From the NCBI GenBank assembly GCA_951812665.1, contig CATOST010000028.1, forward strand, positions 1-64,000: 64,000 nucleotides of DNA, in the 5' to 3' direction. A program made the translations under genes and the position numbers. The notes beneath the pieces are model-generated. The model searched no databases. It saw only the letters and a program-made list of their open reading frames with translations, and was not told the origin of the DNA. Source of the stretch: an uncultured Acidobacteriota bacterium. GTDB taxonomy: Bacteria > Acidobacteriota > UBA6911 > RPQK01 > JAJDTT01. Below are positions 9,909-19,188 of this stretch, one piece after another (position 1 is the stretch's first letter; every line of letters begins with the position of its first letter).

Positions 9909-10254
9909 CGCCAGAAACGACCTGTTCCCACCCATGCCTCTATCTCTTTGGACCGTTGCCGACCCTGTGCTTCCTTTCATATTCGATCGACCAACTCGTG
10001 GCGGCCCCAGCAGGGCTGTATTTATCGGCGTTCAACCATCGACGTTGCGGGCCGGTCCCATGCCGTTCGTCCTGCTCCGGGCCAGCCACGCCAATTCCTG
10101 CAAACTCCCGCTGCATTGGTAAAAACATCCTGTTGGATAAGCCACGCCATGCGCAGAAGATCGGCTAGGGCAGTGCGCTCCGGCCCCCTCCCATTCATCC
10201 TCCGATTATCAAAAGGGTTCCCATGGAAGAGGTCTATTCGGCCCCACTCTTATT

Positions 10255-10273
10255 GAAAATGAACATCATTATC
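10255..10273 (-). promoter_or_regulatory. Fur box-like site 1 upstream of the iron operon
   Basis: The 19 bases GAAAATGAACATCATTATC match the classical Fur consensus GATAATGATAATCATTATC at 16 of 19 positions, including a perfect CATTATC half. The site is about 350 bp upstream of the porin start. With the second site at 10319-10337 it suggests repression of the porin-imelysin-di-heme operon by Fur under iron sufficiency. Confidence 0.6.
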
Positions 10274-10313
10274 GGTAAGGAGGCTCTATCGTAGGGGTGT
10301 TTTTAAGTGAGAT

Positions 10314-10348
10314 CAAGTGAAAATGAAAATCAATTTCATTTTCACTTG
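10314..10348. promoter_or_regulatory. Perfect 15-bp inverted repeat containing Fur box-like site 2
   Basis: The left arm 10314-10328 (CAAGTGAAAATGAAA) and right arm 10334-10348 are exact inverted copies around the 5-nt spacer ATCAA. The centre, 10319-10337, reads as the hexamer array GAAAAT-GAAAAT-C-AATTTC and matches the Fur consensus at 15 of 19 positions; another ATTTTC follows. This is the extended overlapping-hexamer arrangement seen at strongly Fur-controlled promoters. It lies in the gap between the DUF1501 gene and the leftward iron operon. Operator use is inferred. Confidence 0.55.
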
Positions 10349-10521
10349 TGGGCTATCGAAACAACCGGTGGCGTTAACGGCAGGACTTTTCAAGCCTGGC
10401 ACGAACGACTCAGACTTTCGGCAGGGAGATTTTCTGTCGAAGGGCTCCAATCGGCACGGACCGCGAGTCCACCGGGCGCTGATCCAACCGCCCGACCCTC
10501 AAAACTCGCCGCTGCCTGTCG

Positions 10522-11949
10522 TTAAGCCAGGATCTCTTTCACCACCCGCCCGTAGACATCCGTGAGGCGGAAGTCGCGGCCGCTGTAGCGATAGGTCAGC
10601 CTCTCATGGTCGAGGCCCAACAGATGGAGGATGGTGGCGTGCAAGTCATGGATATGCACCTTCTCGTCGACTGCCCGCAATCCGTACTCGTCGGTGACTC
10701 CGTGGACCATGCCTCCCCGCACACCCGCTCCGGCCATCCAGGTGCAGAACCCCTCGGGGTTGTGGCCCCGGCCGTATTGGGATTTGTCTCCAAAGGAAAA
10801 GTCCTCGAAGTGGGGGGTTCGCCCGAACTCACCCGACCAGACCAGGAGCGTGTCGTCGAAGAGCCCCCTGGCTTTCAGGTCCGTGATCAGGCCGGCCGTG
10901 GGCTTGTCTATGTTGACGCACTTCTTGGGAAGACCCTTACCAATCGCTTCGTGATGGTCCCAGCCGCTCGAAGTGACCTGGATGAAGCGCACGCCGGCTT
11001 CGGCAAAGCGGCGGGCCAGCAGGCACTGGCGTCCGAACTCGTCGGTCTCTTTCTCGCCGATGCCGTAGAGATCGAGCGTGGCCGGTGACTCGGTAGACAG
11101 GTCGATGAGATCCGGAGCCTCCGACTGCATTCGAAACGCCAGTTCAAAGGATTGGATGAGGCCCTCCATCTGGCGGTCGGCGCGAACCTGATGCAGATGC
11201 GCCCGGTTCATCTGCTGAATGAAATCCACCTGATCGCGCTGCAACTCGGCAGGCAGGCTCGGATCTTCGAGATAGTGAAACACTGCCTTTTTGGCACCCG
11301 TGGACCGGCTGCCCAGGGCCGTTCCCTGGTAGATGGCGGGGAGGAACGAATTCCCGAAAAACTGGACGCTGCCGGTGTCGTGAAAAATGAGCGGACAGAT
11401 GGTGATGAAGCTGGGCAGGTTCCGGTTCTCGGTTCCCAGCCCGTATCCGACCCACGATCCCATTGACGGACGAATCAGGCGGGGATCACCGGTGTGGAGT
11501 TGCCTTGCCGCGGGAGCATGGGCTTCGCTGTCCGCCTGCATGGCGCGGAGCAGACACAGCTCATCGGCGTGCTTCGCCATGTGGGGCAGCCAATCGGTCA
11601 TCATCAGCCCGGACTGTCCCTGGGGCCGCATCGGGGAGATCGGTCCCAACAGGCGGCTCAAATCCATCCCGACCCCGTCAGGTATCTCGTAGGGAATGGC
11701 CTCGCCACTCTCCTGCGCCAACCGAGGTTTGTAGTCGAACATGTCGAGTTGGGAGGGGCCGCCCGCCATCCACATGAAAATCACGCGTTTAACGCGGGCA
11801 GGGAAGTGGGGAACCTTCGGCGACAGGGGTCCGGAGGCGGCCGCAGCCTGCTCGGTGCACATGGCCGCCAGCGCTACGGAGCCGAAGCCGCAAGCGGAGG
11901 ATCGCAAGAAACGGCGGCGCGTCAAGTCTCGGTGAGGTGGGAGGGTCAT
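10522..11949 (-). CDS. DUF1501 family protein (sulfatase-like fold), Tat-exported
   Basis: 475 residues. A twin-arginine signal is obvious at the N-terminus (TRRRFLRSSACGFGSVAL). The body has the DUF1501 hallmarks: FMWMAGGPSQLDMFDYKP, a tail with GRGHNPEGFCTWMAGAGVRG, and HDLHATILHLLGLDHERLTY. The family has an alkaline phosphatase/sulfatase-like fold; its substrate is unknown. It follows the DUF1553 protein by 6 bp. This two-gene pairing is a very common unit in Planctomycetota, Verrucomicrobiota and Acidobacteriota, and the two proteins are assumed to work together at or outside the cytoplasmic membrane. Confidence 0.92.
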   Translation of the reverse strand: MTLPPHRDLTRRRFLRSSACGFGSVALAAMCTEQAAAASGPLSPKVPHFPARVKRVIFMWMAGGPSQLDMFDYKPRLAQESGEAIPYEIPDGVGMDLSRLLGPISPMRPQGQSGLMMTDWLPHMAKHADELCLLRAMQADSEAHAPAARQLHTGDPRLIRPSMGSWVGYGLGTENRNLPSFITICPLIFHDTGSVQFFGNSFLPAIYQGTALGSRSTGAKKAVFHYLEDPSLPAELQRDQVDFIQQMNRAHLHQVRADRQMEGLIQSFELAFRMQSEAPDLIDLSTESPATLDLYGIGEKETDEFGRQCLLARRFAEAGVRFIQVTSSGWDHHEAIGKGLPKKCVNIDKPTAGLITDLKARGLFDDTLLVWSGEFGRTPHFEDFSFGDKSQYGRGHNPEGFCTWMAGAGVRGGMVHGVTDEYGLRAVDEKVHIHDLHATILHLLGLDHERLTYRYSGRDFRLTDVYGRVVKEILA

Positions 11950-11955
11950 GGGGAA

Positions 11956-14526
11956 TTATCCTCGGAAAAGGAATTCGTTTGACGCAAACATGGAATGACA
12001 GTAGCGCGCCCAGGCCTTCAGGCGCAGATTATCAGATGCCTCGGGCAGACGGCTCAGCTTCTCTTGGAATTTCGCGATGAAATCCAGCGCCCGGTTCACC
12101 TCCTGCTTCGTGGCGGGCCGGTTCAAGGCTTGCAGGAAAAAACCGGAGACACGCTTTTCGTCGTCCGTTCCGCCTTTCTCCAGAAGAGTGCCGGCCGTGA
12201 GAAGCGCCTGCTCGCGCAGAAAAGGAGAATTCATGAGATAGAGGCTCTGGGTGGGGACCGTGGTGACCGACCGGGATCCGATGGTCTGATCGGGATCGGG
12301 GAAATCGAAGAGATTCAGCATGTCGAGCTGCGGGACCTGATTCTTGCGCAGGGAGGGCAGATAAATCGTTCGTCGATACAGGAACTCGTCGTTCACTTTG
12401 GCGTCCTGCCTCAGTGCCGTGGGAAATCCCAACTCGATGCTCTCGGGGATGTCCAGGGGCAGGGTAGGGCCTCCCCGGGTGCGGTCCAGGGCTCCACTGA
12501 TGGCCAGCACGGAATCGCGAAAGGATTCCGCCTCCAGCCGGCGGCGATTGGCCCGCCACAGCAGGCGGTTGTCCGGGTCGACCTCGTGCCCTTTCAGCTT
12601 GTGACGGCTGGCCTGGCGGTAGGTTCGCGTGAGAACGATTTCCCGGATCATGCGCTTGACGGACCATTCCTGCTCGACAAAGCGGGCAGCGAGGTGGTCG
12701 AGCAGTTCCGGATGGCTGGGAGGTTCTCCTCCCGCGCCGAAATTGTCGACCGTTCGGACCAGGCCGGTGCCGAAGAGATGATGCCAGATCCGGTTGACCA
12801 TGACTCTGGCCAGCAGGCGGTGCTGCGGGTCGATGAGCCACTCGGCCAGCTCCAGGCGGCCACTCGATTTCTGGAAACCTTCGTACAGCCCTTTCAGATT
12901 TCGATGGCTGTCGATTCGACCGGCCGGCGAGGGCGAAGCTACCGATAGAAATCCGCGCGGAACTTCTTCGCCAAGGTTGTGCGGGTCCCCGCCGACGTTG
13001 ACGTGACAGTCTTCGGGAACCGCCCGATCCTGGACGGCGATGGCCATCGGCGGACCCGGTCTGCGGAACTCCAGCAGCCTGATCCGGTCCTTCGCTTCCT
13101 TAAGCTTCTTCTCGATTTCCTTGATTTCTTTCTTGAGTTCCTCGTTGGTTTCGGTTCCTGCCTCTTCCAGCGCCTTCTGTTGGTCGGTCAAGCGCTTCTT
13201 TTCAGACTCGACGGCTTCATACTCAGCCAGATACTTGTCCAGAGACTGCTGATATTCCTCCGTGGCCAGGGCACGTTTCCTCAGCTCGGACGGGGTCTCC
13301 GGCAGCAACACCCGGTTGACGTCGCTGAAGCCGCCGCTCATGCGGCCGTTGAGCGTTCTAGTGCTTCGGAATATTCCCGCCAATGCGTAGTATTCGCGGG
13401 TGGGGATGGGATCGAACTTGTGGTCGTGGCAGCGGGCGCAACCGAGGGTCAATCCCTGCAGAGCCCGGCCCAGGGTATCGAGCTGGTGGTCCACGACGTC
13501 CATGCGGAGTTTCTCTTTGTCGGCGTCCACGACCGCCCAGGGCCCGATGGCCAGGAAGCCCGTGGCTACGATCTGCTCACGGCGCTGGTCGTCGGTTTTC
13601 CAGGGCAGGACGTCTCCCGAGACCTGCTCTTGAACGAAGCGATCGTAGGGCTTGTCGGAATTGAACGCATTGATGACGTAGTCTCGATATCTCCATGCCT
13701 CCCTTGCGGGGATGCGGCGGCCCTGGCCTAGGCTGTCGGCATAGCTCGTTAGATCGAGCCAGTGCCGTCCCCACCGCTCGCCGAATCCGGGGGATCTCAG
13801 AAGCCGGTCGACGACCTTCTCGAAGGCGAGTTCGGAATCGTCACTGACGAACGAGTCGATGTCTTCGGGCTCCGGAGGGAGACCGATGAGGTCAAAGTAG
13901 ACCCGTCGCAACAGCGTATAACGGTCAGCGTCGGAGGACGGGTTAAGACCCTCGCCCTCCAGCTTCTTCAGAATGAAGTTGTCTATGGGATCGGCGGGCC
14001 AAGTTTTGTCCCGGACTGGAGGCGGAGAGACCTTCTGCACCGGCTTCCAGGCCCAGTGGCTCTGACTGGCGACCGGGTTCCTTTGCCCTTTGGAGGTCTT
14101 GACGCCGTCGGCCCCCTCCAGATCCGGCCACGGTGCACCCATCTCGATCCATTTGACCAGCGCCTCGATCTGATCCTCCGATAATTTTCCGGCCGGAGGC
14201 ATTTTGAGGTTGTGGTAGCGGACTGCCTGAATAAGTTGGCTTGAGTTCGGATCGCCAGGGACGATTGCCGGACCCCGAGTACCTCCATTCAGTAAGGCGG
14301 ATCGGTCATCCACACGTAAGTTCGAGTAAAGGATCTTGGCCTGTTCGCTGTGGCACTGGTAGCAGTTTTTCGCCAGCAGCGGCCTGACTTTGGATTCGAA
14401 GAACTTGGTCTGATCGGATGTGGGGCGGACTCCCAGCATACCACTGCTAGTGAGCAATATGGCGCTCAGTATGGCCACGAGACTCCGTGAGATGGGGTGC
14501 GATGCGTCTCGTCGGCAGGAACTCAC
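11956..14526 (-). CDS. PSD1 / planctomycete cytochrome C domain protein (DUF1549-DUF1553)
   Basis: 856 residues. An N-terminal hydrophobic signal segment (SLVAILSAILLTSSGMLGV) is followed by a planctomycete-type cytochrome c domain with CYQCH near 55 and the usual LRVDDRSALLNGG and KMPPAGKLSEDQIEALVKWI elements. DUF1549 (about 160-370, LRRVYFDLIGLPPEPEDI) comes next, then a charged coiled coil around 415-475 (LKKEIKEIEKKLKEAKDRIR), then DUF1553 (MVNRIWHHLFGTGLVRTVDN). First gene of the operon with DUF1501. The reaction is unknown; the heme domain suggests electron transfer coupled to an extracytoplasmic degradative step. Confidence 0.93.
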   Translation of the reverse strand: MSSCRRDASHPISRSLVAILSAILLTSSGMLGVRPTSDQTKFFESKVRPLLAKNCYQCHSEQAKILYSNLRVDDRSALLNGGTRGPAIVPGDPNSSQLIQAVRYHNLKMPPAGKLSEDQIEALVKWIEMGAPWPDLEGADGVKTSKGQRNPVASQSHWAWKPVQKVSPPPVRDKTWPADPIDNFILKKLEGEGLNPSSDADRYTLLRRVYFDLIGLPPEPEDIDSFVSDDSELAFEKVVDRLLRSPGFGERWGRHWLDLTSYADSLGQGRRIPAREAWRYRDYVINAFNSDKPYDRFVQEQVSGDVLPWKTDDQRREQIVATGFLAIGPWAVVDADKEKLRMDVVDHQLDTLGRALQGLTLGCARCHDHKFDPIPTREYYALAGIFRSTRTLNGRMSGGFSDVNRVLLPETPSELRKRALATEEYQQSLDKYLAEYEAVESEKKRLTDQQKALEEAGTETNEELKKEIKEIEKKLKEAKDRIRLLEFRRPGPPMAIAVQDRAVPEDCHVNVGGDPHNLGEEVPRGFLSVASPSPAGRIDSHRNLKGLYEGFQKSSGRLELAEWLIDPQHRLLARVMVNRIWHHLFGTGLVRTVDNFGAGGEPPSHPELLDHLAARFVEQEWSVKRMIREIVLTRTYRQASRHKLKGHEVDPDNRLLWRANRRRLEAESFRDSVLAISGALDRTRGGPTLPLDIPESIELGFPTALRQDAKVNDEFLYRRTIYLPSLRKNQVPQLDMLNLFDFPDPDQTIGSRSVTTVPTQSLYLMNSPFLREQALLTAGTLLEKGGTDDEKRVSGFFLQALNRPATKQEVNRALDFIAKFQEKLSRLPEASDNLRLKAWARYCHSMFASNEFLFRG

Positions 14527-14743
14527 CTAAAATCACCCCCCGGGGGTCTGTCCGATAAGGCTGGCGTGAACAGAAAAGTTTCTGCAACGGCTGCAAACTG
14601 TCGAAAGTCTACCTTGGACGCCGGATTACGGCAACTGATTGAGTGTTCGGGACATCCGACCATCCAGGCGCCCAAGATGGACGATGTGAGTCTAAGTTAA
14701 AACGATCCGACTTCCGGAAGAAACAAGGCTTGGGAGAGAGGGC

Positions 14744-14785
14744 CGGAGAAGGAAAAAAAGAAGCGGACAGTCACCTCTTATACCC
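14744..14785. repeat. Dispersed repeat, family B, degenerate copy
   Basis: Contains GGAGAAGG, a short A-rich insertion, then CGGACAGTCACCTCTTA. It matches the family B core seen in cleaner form at 34716-34743 but with an eroded right arm. It lies in the gap between the DUF1553 gene and the Abi-like gene; nothing else recognisable is in 14527-14829. Confidence 0.5.
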
Positions 14786-14829
14786 TGTATATGAGCGCAG
14801 CATGTTGGAGGCTGTCAGGAGTATTTCAG

Positions 14830-15768
14830 TTACTTGCCATCACCGACGAGTTGGCGTCGATGATATGTTTCGGTGGCAAAATCAATGAATGCCACAGCAG
14901 CGGCGACCGCTAAACGTGCATGGCGTGGTTCGAGACCTCGGTAGCTCCCATCTCTACCATGCCCCGATCCATAGAGACCTCTAAGCTCGGCCAATCCTTG
15001 TGTTATTGAGATAAAGTTGCTTAGTAGAATCCGGATTGTCTTAGCACCCCTGGTCTGCTCTGGAATACCTTCCGGGACAAGCTCTAATTCTCTGACGAGG
15101 GACTTCGCTATCTTTGTTAGATTGTCTGATTTGGAAGGTGGTCTCCCGAGTTTATTGAGAATCGTCTTGCAGCAGCTCTCTACAAGGTCTTTCGCAGTAC
15201 CAATAGCCAGAGCCGGATCCTGCTCGACGGCTGCTTCCAGTCTCTGGATTTCCTTGTGCATCCAGCCGGCATCAAGCGCATCTGCCACTGTACGAGCACG
15301 GCTGTGGGCGCGAACATGAATTCGCCCTCTTTTAATTTGGACGCCAACAAATTTGGGACGGCCAGCTATTAGCTCCTTTCTTACTAATCCCCATCCAGCT
15401 TTTTGAAGTTGGTCATTGATATGACTTACCAAGCGCAAAGCTTCATCTCTATTCGGCCGGACAACCGGGTGGACCATTTCGCTGAGGAAACGCAAGAAGA
15501 TGTCATCGGAGCATCCGAGTAGGTCAAAGCGATCATCCGAAAAAATCCAATCATCGGGCCAGTCGTAATTGTTCACACGATGTTGCCAAATATCTCCAGC
15601 GGCGTCTCGAAAGCGTGAATCGGCGGAGGGCATTCTTGATAAATCAAAGACGCGCTCCAGAAACTCTGTTTCTTCGAGAGACCCAGCCCAATTCACTGCT
15701 TCTATCCGTAGTCCGTCGAGGATGTTCTGCCTGATCGAGCGGGATATTCTTGTGTCTGCTACTTTCAA
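14830..15768 (-). CDS. Abortive infection (Abi) C-terminal domain protein
   Basis: 312 residues from a TTG start at 15768, preceded by GAGG in TTGAGGAATAG at 11 nt. The C-terminal half has the AbiJ/Abi_C pattern: AIGTAKDLVESCCKTILNKL, LTKIAKSLVRELEL, then ELRGLYGSGHGRDGSYRGL and a final helix with AAVAFIDFATETYH. The N-terminal half (about 60-150) includes FLRFLSEMVHPVVRPNRDEA, resembling the N-terminal segments of AbiJ-type proteins. These are linked to phage-triggered growth arrest, but many members are untested. It is a single leftward gene in a lower-GC pocket flanked by gaps, suggesting acquisition by transfer. Confidence 0.75.
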   Translation of the reverse strand: MKVADTRISRSIRQNILDGLRIEAVNWAGSLEETEFLERVFDLSRMPSADSRFRDAAGDIWQHRVNNYDWPDDWIFSDDRFDLLGCSDDIFLRFLSEMVHPVVRPNRDEALRLVSHINDQLQKAGWGLVRKELIAGRPKFVGVQIKRGRIHVRAHSRARTVADALDAGWMHKEIQRLEAAVEQDPALAIGTAKDLVESCCKTILNKLGRPPSKSDNLTKIAKSLVRELELVPEGIPEQTRGAKTIRILLSNFISITQGLAELRGLYGSGHGRDGSYRGLEPRHARLAVAAAVAFIDFATETYHRRQLVGDGK

Positions 15769-15916
15769 ATTCTTCTATTCCTCAATCTTGGGCATGAGGA
15801 TCGCGGAGAACCAAACATCTCATACCCAGCAAACGGAGGCTTGGAGTCTCTCGATGGACCGTTTCAGCGGAGCGTTCTTGGTGGCCTTAGAAGAGCAATC
15901 GTTGTTATGGGCAGAC

Positions 15917-16168
15917 CTATACAGAGGCCAGATATTTCTGTGCGACAATTCCCATTGTGGTGTCCGACTTTTTAAAGCGACGGTCTGTCCGGAGCAGCAG
16001 GTTCACTGTCTCATACATTTCATCCGCAACTAAAATCACCGTTTTCGTGGGCAATATTTGTTTCTGATTCTGTACTATGTCATATGTCGTGTTTAATGTG
16101 GATTCCCTCAAAATAGGTGCAACATCCCTTAAGGAATAGCAATTAGTCTGTCTGTTTTCGTCGAACAA
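15917..16168 (-). CDS. Possible small hypothetical protein
   Basis: An open frame of 83 codons in the AT-richer stretch 15769-16254 upstream of the Abi-like gene. The product contains TKTVILVADEMYETVNLLLR, plausible as an alpha/beta segment, but I recognise no family and see no strong ribosome binding site. It could be a remnant of a gene acquired with the Abi-like gene or chance. Nothing else in 15769-16254 is convincing. Confidence 0.25.
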   Translation of the reverse strand: MFDENRQTNCYSLRDVAPILRESTLNTTYDIVQNQKQILPTKTVILVADEMYETVNLLLRTDRRFKKSDTTMGIVAQKYLASV

Positions 16169-16254
16169 TTTTTGTGTCGTTGTTTTGATTGGGAGCAGGC
16201 GCTGACGGCGTTGTTACCGTTCGATTACTGCACTCTCTGCGGCTGTTTAGGGAG

Positions 16255-18762
16255 TCAGCGGATTTGAAATCCGTAGAGATCAGAATTTTGGACGTAGAAT
16301 CGGAGGCGAACCGGCTGACCCTGCAACGATACCAGATCTGACTTCTCGCGCCATGTGACCTCTTGCTGAGTGCTGTCGAAGGCCTCCAGCAGGCACTCCT
16401 CGCGGCCATATCCAGGCAGGGGACGGCCCTCTTCGTCAAGGATCTCCACCGCCACCCGACCCTCTCCGGCCGCGGCGTTCACCGTCAGTCGGCTCCCCTG
16501 GAATATCAACAGATGGGTCGTCAGCATGCCTTCCTTCCCACCGGCCCGCCTCGACGCGAACCCATTGGTGCGGAACTCCACTCGGAACGGTACGATCTCG
16601 TACTCTTGGCTCTTCTCTACGTGATTGCCACGGTTCTGCCCCGTGTACTCCTCCAACTCGGCCCAAAAAGCCTCCCGCACTTCCTCCATGGTCTGGCTGC
16701 ACTGCGGCCGCCGCCAACTCCAGAAGCAGTCGTACATGGCCCATCCCGGCCCCACGGGTGCCGGCGGCGACAGGTAGGGTCGCCCGTTGTAGTTCTCCTC
16801 GTCGAAGATCTTGGAGGCTGGCACCGGAGGATCATCCAATCCCCCCCTCAACCGGCTCAGGATCCAGGCGTTGAAGTGCAGGGTGTTCGTCCCGTGGTAG
16901 AAGGCCTCGGACCGGTCCCCCTCCACCGGACCGTCGATGAGGCTGTAGACGATCCCATGATCGAAGCTGCCGTCGGGTCCGTTGGGGATCCAGGCCTGGT
17001 CCCCTCCAACATCCTCCCAGTGAATCCCATTGCGGCTCACCCAGATATGGACGTCCATCTGCTGCGTCTCGCAGTCGTAAAGCGGAAAGAACGCGACGTA
17101 GAGGTCGCCGATCTGCTTCACCCGCTGCATTCCGTAACTCTGGTGCTTCGGATGCTCCCGCGGAGGCGCCCAGATGTAGCTCCGATGCCAGTTCACGCCG
17201 TCTCGCGTGGTCATGCGCCCCAGGTTCCGCGAGACCGCCCACTTGTTGTCGTATCGCACCAGCCCCCGCCCCTTGGCCGGAGGATGCGGCGCGAAGTACA
17301 ACACCAGCTCACCCGTCCGCTCGTCGTAGAACATGGGTCCCAGGTTGTCGTTGGGGTTGTCCAACGACTCCAGTTGCGAATGATGCCGCATGAAGGGCCG
17401 TTCCGTGGTGAGATACCGGACCCCATCCGTGTCCCGCACCATCAGGTACGTCCCCCGGAGGAAGAACATGTCTTCGGTCTTGGGGGTGAAGACCATGCTG
17501 GCGGTTCGAAGATCAGGCACCCCGCGAGTCCGATAATCCCACAGTCCCCCGAAGTTTCCGCTCGCTTCCACGTTGCTCCCGCGGGGAATGACCTCCAGAA
17601 TGTTGTTGGCCCGGGATCCCTCGAACTCCACCAGGCCCAGATCCGGCTTGGTCCAACGCACGCCGTCACTGGAGACAGCCAGCAACCGATAGCGGCTCAG
17701 GCTGATGTATTCCAGTTCGTAACGGTTCTGCTTCTCGTTGAATTCGTATCTCGAGCCTACGGGCACCATGACCGCGTGCCCCTCCCAGGGACGGTCCGCC
17801 CGGACAAGCGGTTGAGCGTCCAGCTTGCGAGCCGGATGGAAGACCCGCTGGAGATTCTGCTGTTCGTCGATCAGGAAGTCGTCCAGGAACAACTGGGGAG
17901 CCACCGGGATCTCGATGGGCGGCTCCGGTTTGGGCGGCGGCCCGTTCCGGAACACGTAGAGAGCGCGGCGGACACCGTCGTCCCAGAGACGGCCGTCGAT
18001 ACGAGGCCGGACCCGAACGTGATAGGTCGCTGACTCCAGGTCGGTCAGGTCGAACGCCACCCTGGTCTTGTCCCGGGTGAGGCGGACCGGAGTGGAGGAG
18101 GATCGCCGGCTGCCGGTCCGGGCTTCCACGAGATCCACTTCGACCGGCAGCTCCGTGACCGGTGCGCCTTTCTCCAGCCAGAGCTCCGCCTCGGCCGCGT
18201 TGTCGTCGATGTAGGCCAAGCGATCCAGATCCGCTCCCACCCAGTTCTGGACCGGGAGCCGCAGGTCGGTCGTGAACAGGGTTTGGCCATCCCGCACCCG
18301 TCTTGCCATGACGGTCACGAGATATTTGCCCGGGTCCTGGGTATCGACCCACCAGCCGGTGCGCAAGGGACGCCAGCTCCTGGCCTGGGGGCCCTTTCGG
18401 GTGTAGGCGGGAATTGGACTATAGGGACCGTGGGCCAGCAGGGGCCCCAGATCGAACACGACTTGAGCATCTTCCGGACCTGGTTCCAGAAGTCGACGGA
18501 GGGTTCGAGCTCCCCCCGCCGGATACCCCACTGATACCTGCAGCTCGACGGCCTGCTTGGCCCCGTATTGGAATTGGAGCCGGTGGCTGGCCTTGCCGGC
18601 GAAGGTCAGTTGGAATCCGGACGGACCCGGATCCTCTGCTTTCGGCTGCACGAGATAGGGGGTCAGGTCGACGGGAGTGGGCGAGTCCTGGGAACGCACA
18701 TCCTGTGCCAGGCACAGACAGACCAGGATCGGGGCCACGAGCCAACGGGTGTTCGTCATCAT
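16255..18762 (-). CDS. Exported five-bladed-propeller glycosidase-like protein (GH32/GH43-like)
   Basis: 835 residues from the ATG at 18762, chosen because GGAGG precedes it by 7 nt and a signal peptide follows at once (WLVAPILVCLCLAQDVRSQ). Residues 30-290 are a beta-rich, possibly carbohydrate-binding region. From about 310 the protein has LFLDDFLID, RPWEGHAVMVPVG, and repeated propeller motifs such as SSDGVRWTKPDLGLVEF and SRNGIHWEDVGG. This matches the 525-residue protein at 47812-49389 and the general GH32/GH43 beta-propeller layout. A beta-sandwich-like C-terminus (RVAVEILDEEGRPLPGYG) follows. Probable secreted or periplasmic carbohydrate-active protein; the substrate cannot be read. 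It is divergent from the PQQ-propeller gene across a hairpin array. Confidence 0.7.
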   Translation of the reverse strand: MMTNTRWLVAPILVCLCLAQDVRSQDSPTPVDLTPYLVQPKAEDPGPSGFQLTFAGKASHRLQFQYGAKQAVELQVSVGYPAGGARTLRRLLEPGPEDAQVVFDLGPLLAHGPYSPIPAYTRKGPQARSWRPLRTGWWVDTQDPGKYLVTVMARRVRDGQTLFTTDLRLPVQNWVGADLDRLAYIDDNAAEAELWLEKGAPVTELPVEVDLVEARTGSRRSSSTPVRLTRDKTRVAFDLTDLESATYHVRVRPRIDGRLWDDGVRRALYVFRNGPPPKPEPPIEIPVAPQLFLDDFLIDEQQNLQRVFHPARKLDAQPLVRADRPWEGHAVMVPVGSRYEFNEKQNRYELEYISLSRYRLLAVSSDGVRWTKPDLGLVEFEGSRANNILEVIPRGSNVEASGNFGGLWDYRTRGVPDLRTASMVFTPKTEDMFFLRGTYLMVRDTDGVRYLTTERPFMRHHSQLESLDNPNDNLGPMFYDERTGELVLYFAPHPPAKGRGLVRYDNKWAVSRNLGRMTTRDGVNWHRSYIWAPPREHPKHQSYGMQRVKQIGDLYVAFFPLYDCETQQMDVHIWVSRNGIHWEDVGGDQAWIPNGPDGSFDHGIVYSLIDGPVEGDRSEAFYHGTNTLHFNAWILSRLRGGLDDPPVPASKIFDEENYNGRPYLSPPAPVGPGWAMYDCFWSWRRPQCSQTMEEVREAFWAELEEYTGQNRGNHVEKSQEYEIVPFRVEFRTNGFASRRAGGKEGMLTTHLLIFQGSRLTVNAAAGEGRVAVEILDEEGRPLPGYGREECLLEAFDSTQQEVTWREKSDLVSLQGQPVRLRFYVQNSDLYGFQIR

Positions 18763-18941
18763 TACGGATCCTCCGCAAATCGTTGAGCCTTCGGATTCGG
18801 CGATCCCGGCTCGGACTCCTTCGGTGGTGGACGTCCCACGGTACGGGGACCGCAGCGTGGTTTCCCGGACCAAGTGAGGCACGGGAGCATTCTAGCCCGT
18901 ATGGGATCGAGCGGCTATGACATCCGCGAGGATAGGGATAG

Positions 18942-19168
18942 CGGCAGCTTTCTTGCCACCGATTAGGGGGTAGGGGGGATGGAGGTCCCCCCGGTCAGTC
19001 CGGAGCAGGCGACAAGAAAGTCGCCTGTCCCAGTGGGCGGCAAGAAAGCCGCCCCTCCTAGCGGGCGACAAGAAAGTCGCTCCCCCCCAGCGGGCGACAG
19101 GAAAATCACCTCTTCCAGAGGGCTGAAAGAAAATCGCCTCCCAATGGGGGACAAGAATGTCGTCCCTC
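18942..19168. repeat. Tandem array of hairpin units (family A), about 28-bp period
   Basis: Six units begin at about 19007, 19035, 19063, 19092, 19120 and 19146, a 26-29 bp period. Each is built as stem-loop-stem: GGCGAC-AAGAAA-GTCGCC, GGGCGGC-AAGAAA-GCCGCCC, GCGAC-AAGAAA-GTCGC, two decayed units, then GGGGGAC-AAGAAT-GTC. An outlying copy in the opposite orientation is at 18942-18960. The stem bases differ between units but stay paired while the loop is constant. The array fills the gap between two divergent genes. There are no unique spacers, so it is not a CRISPR. Confidence 0.8.
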
Positions 19169-19188
19169 CAATCGGGTAGTCTTTAGCA

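Noticed and set aside
19007..19168. CRISPR array
   Set aside because: Period fits a repeat length, but units are contiguous with no unique spacers and no cas genes lie nearby.
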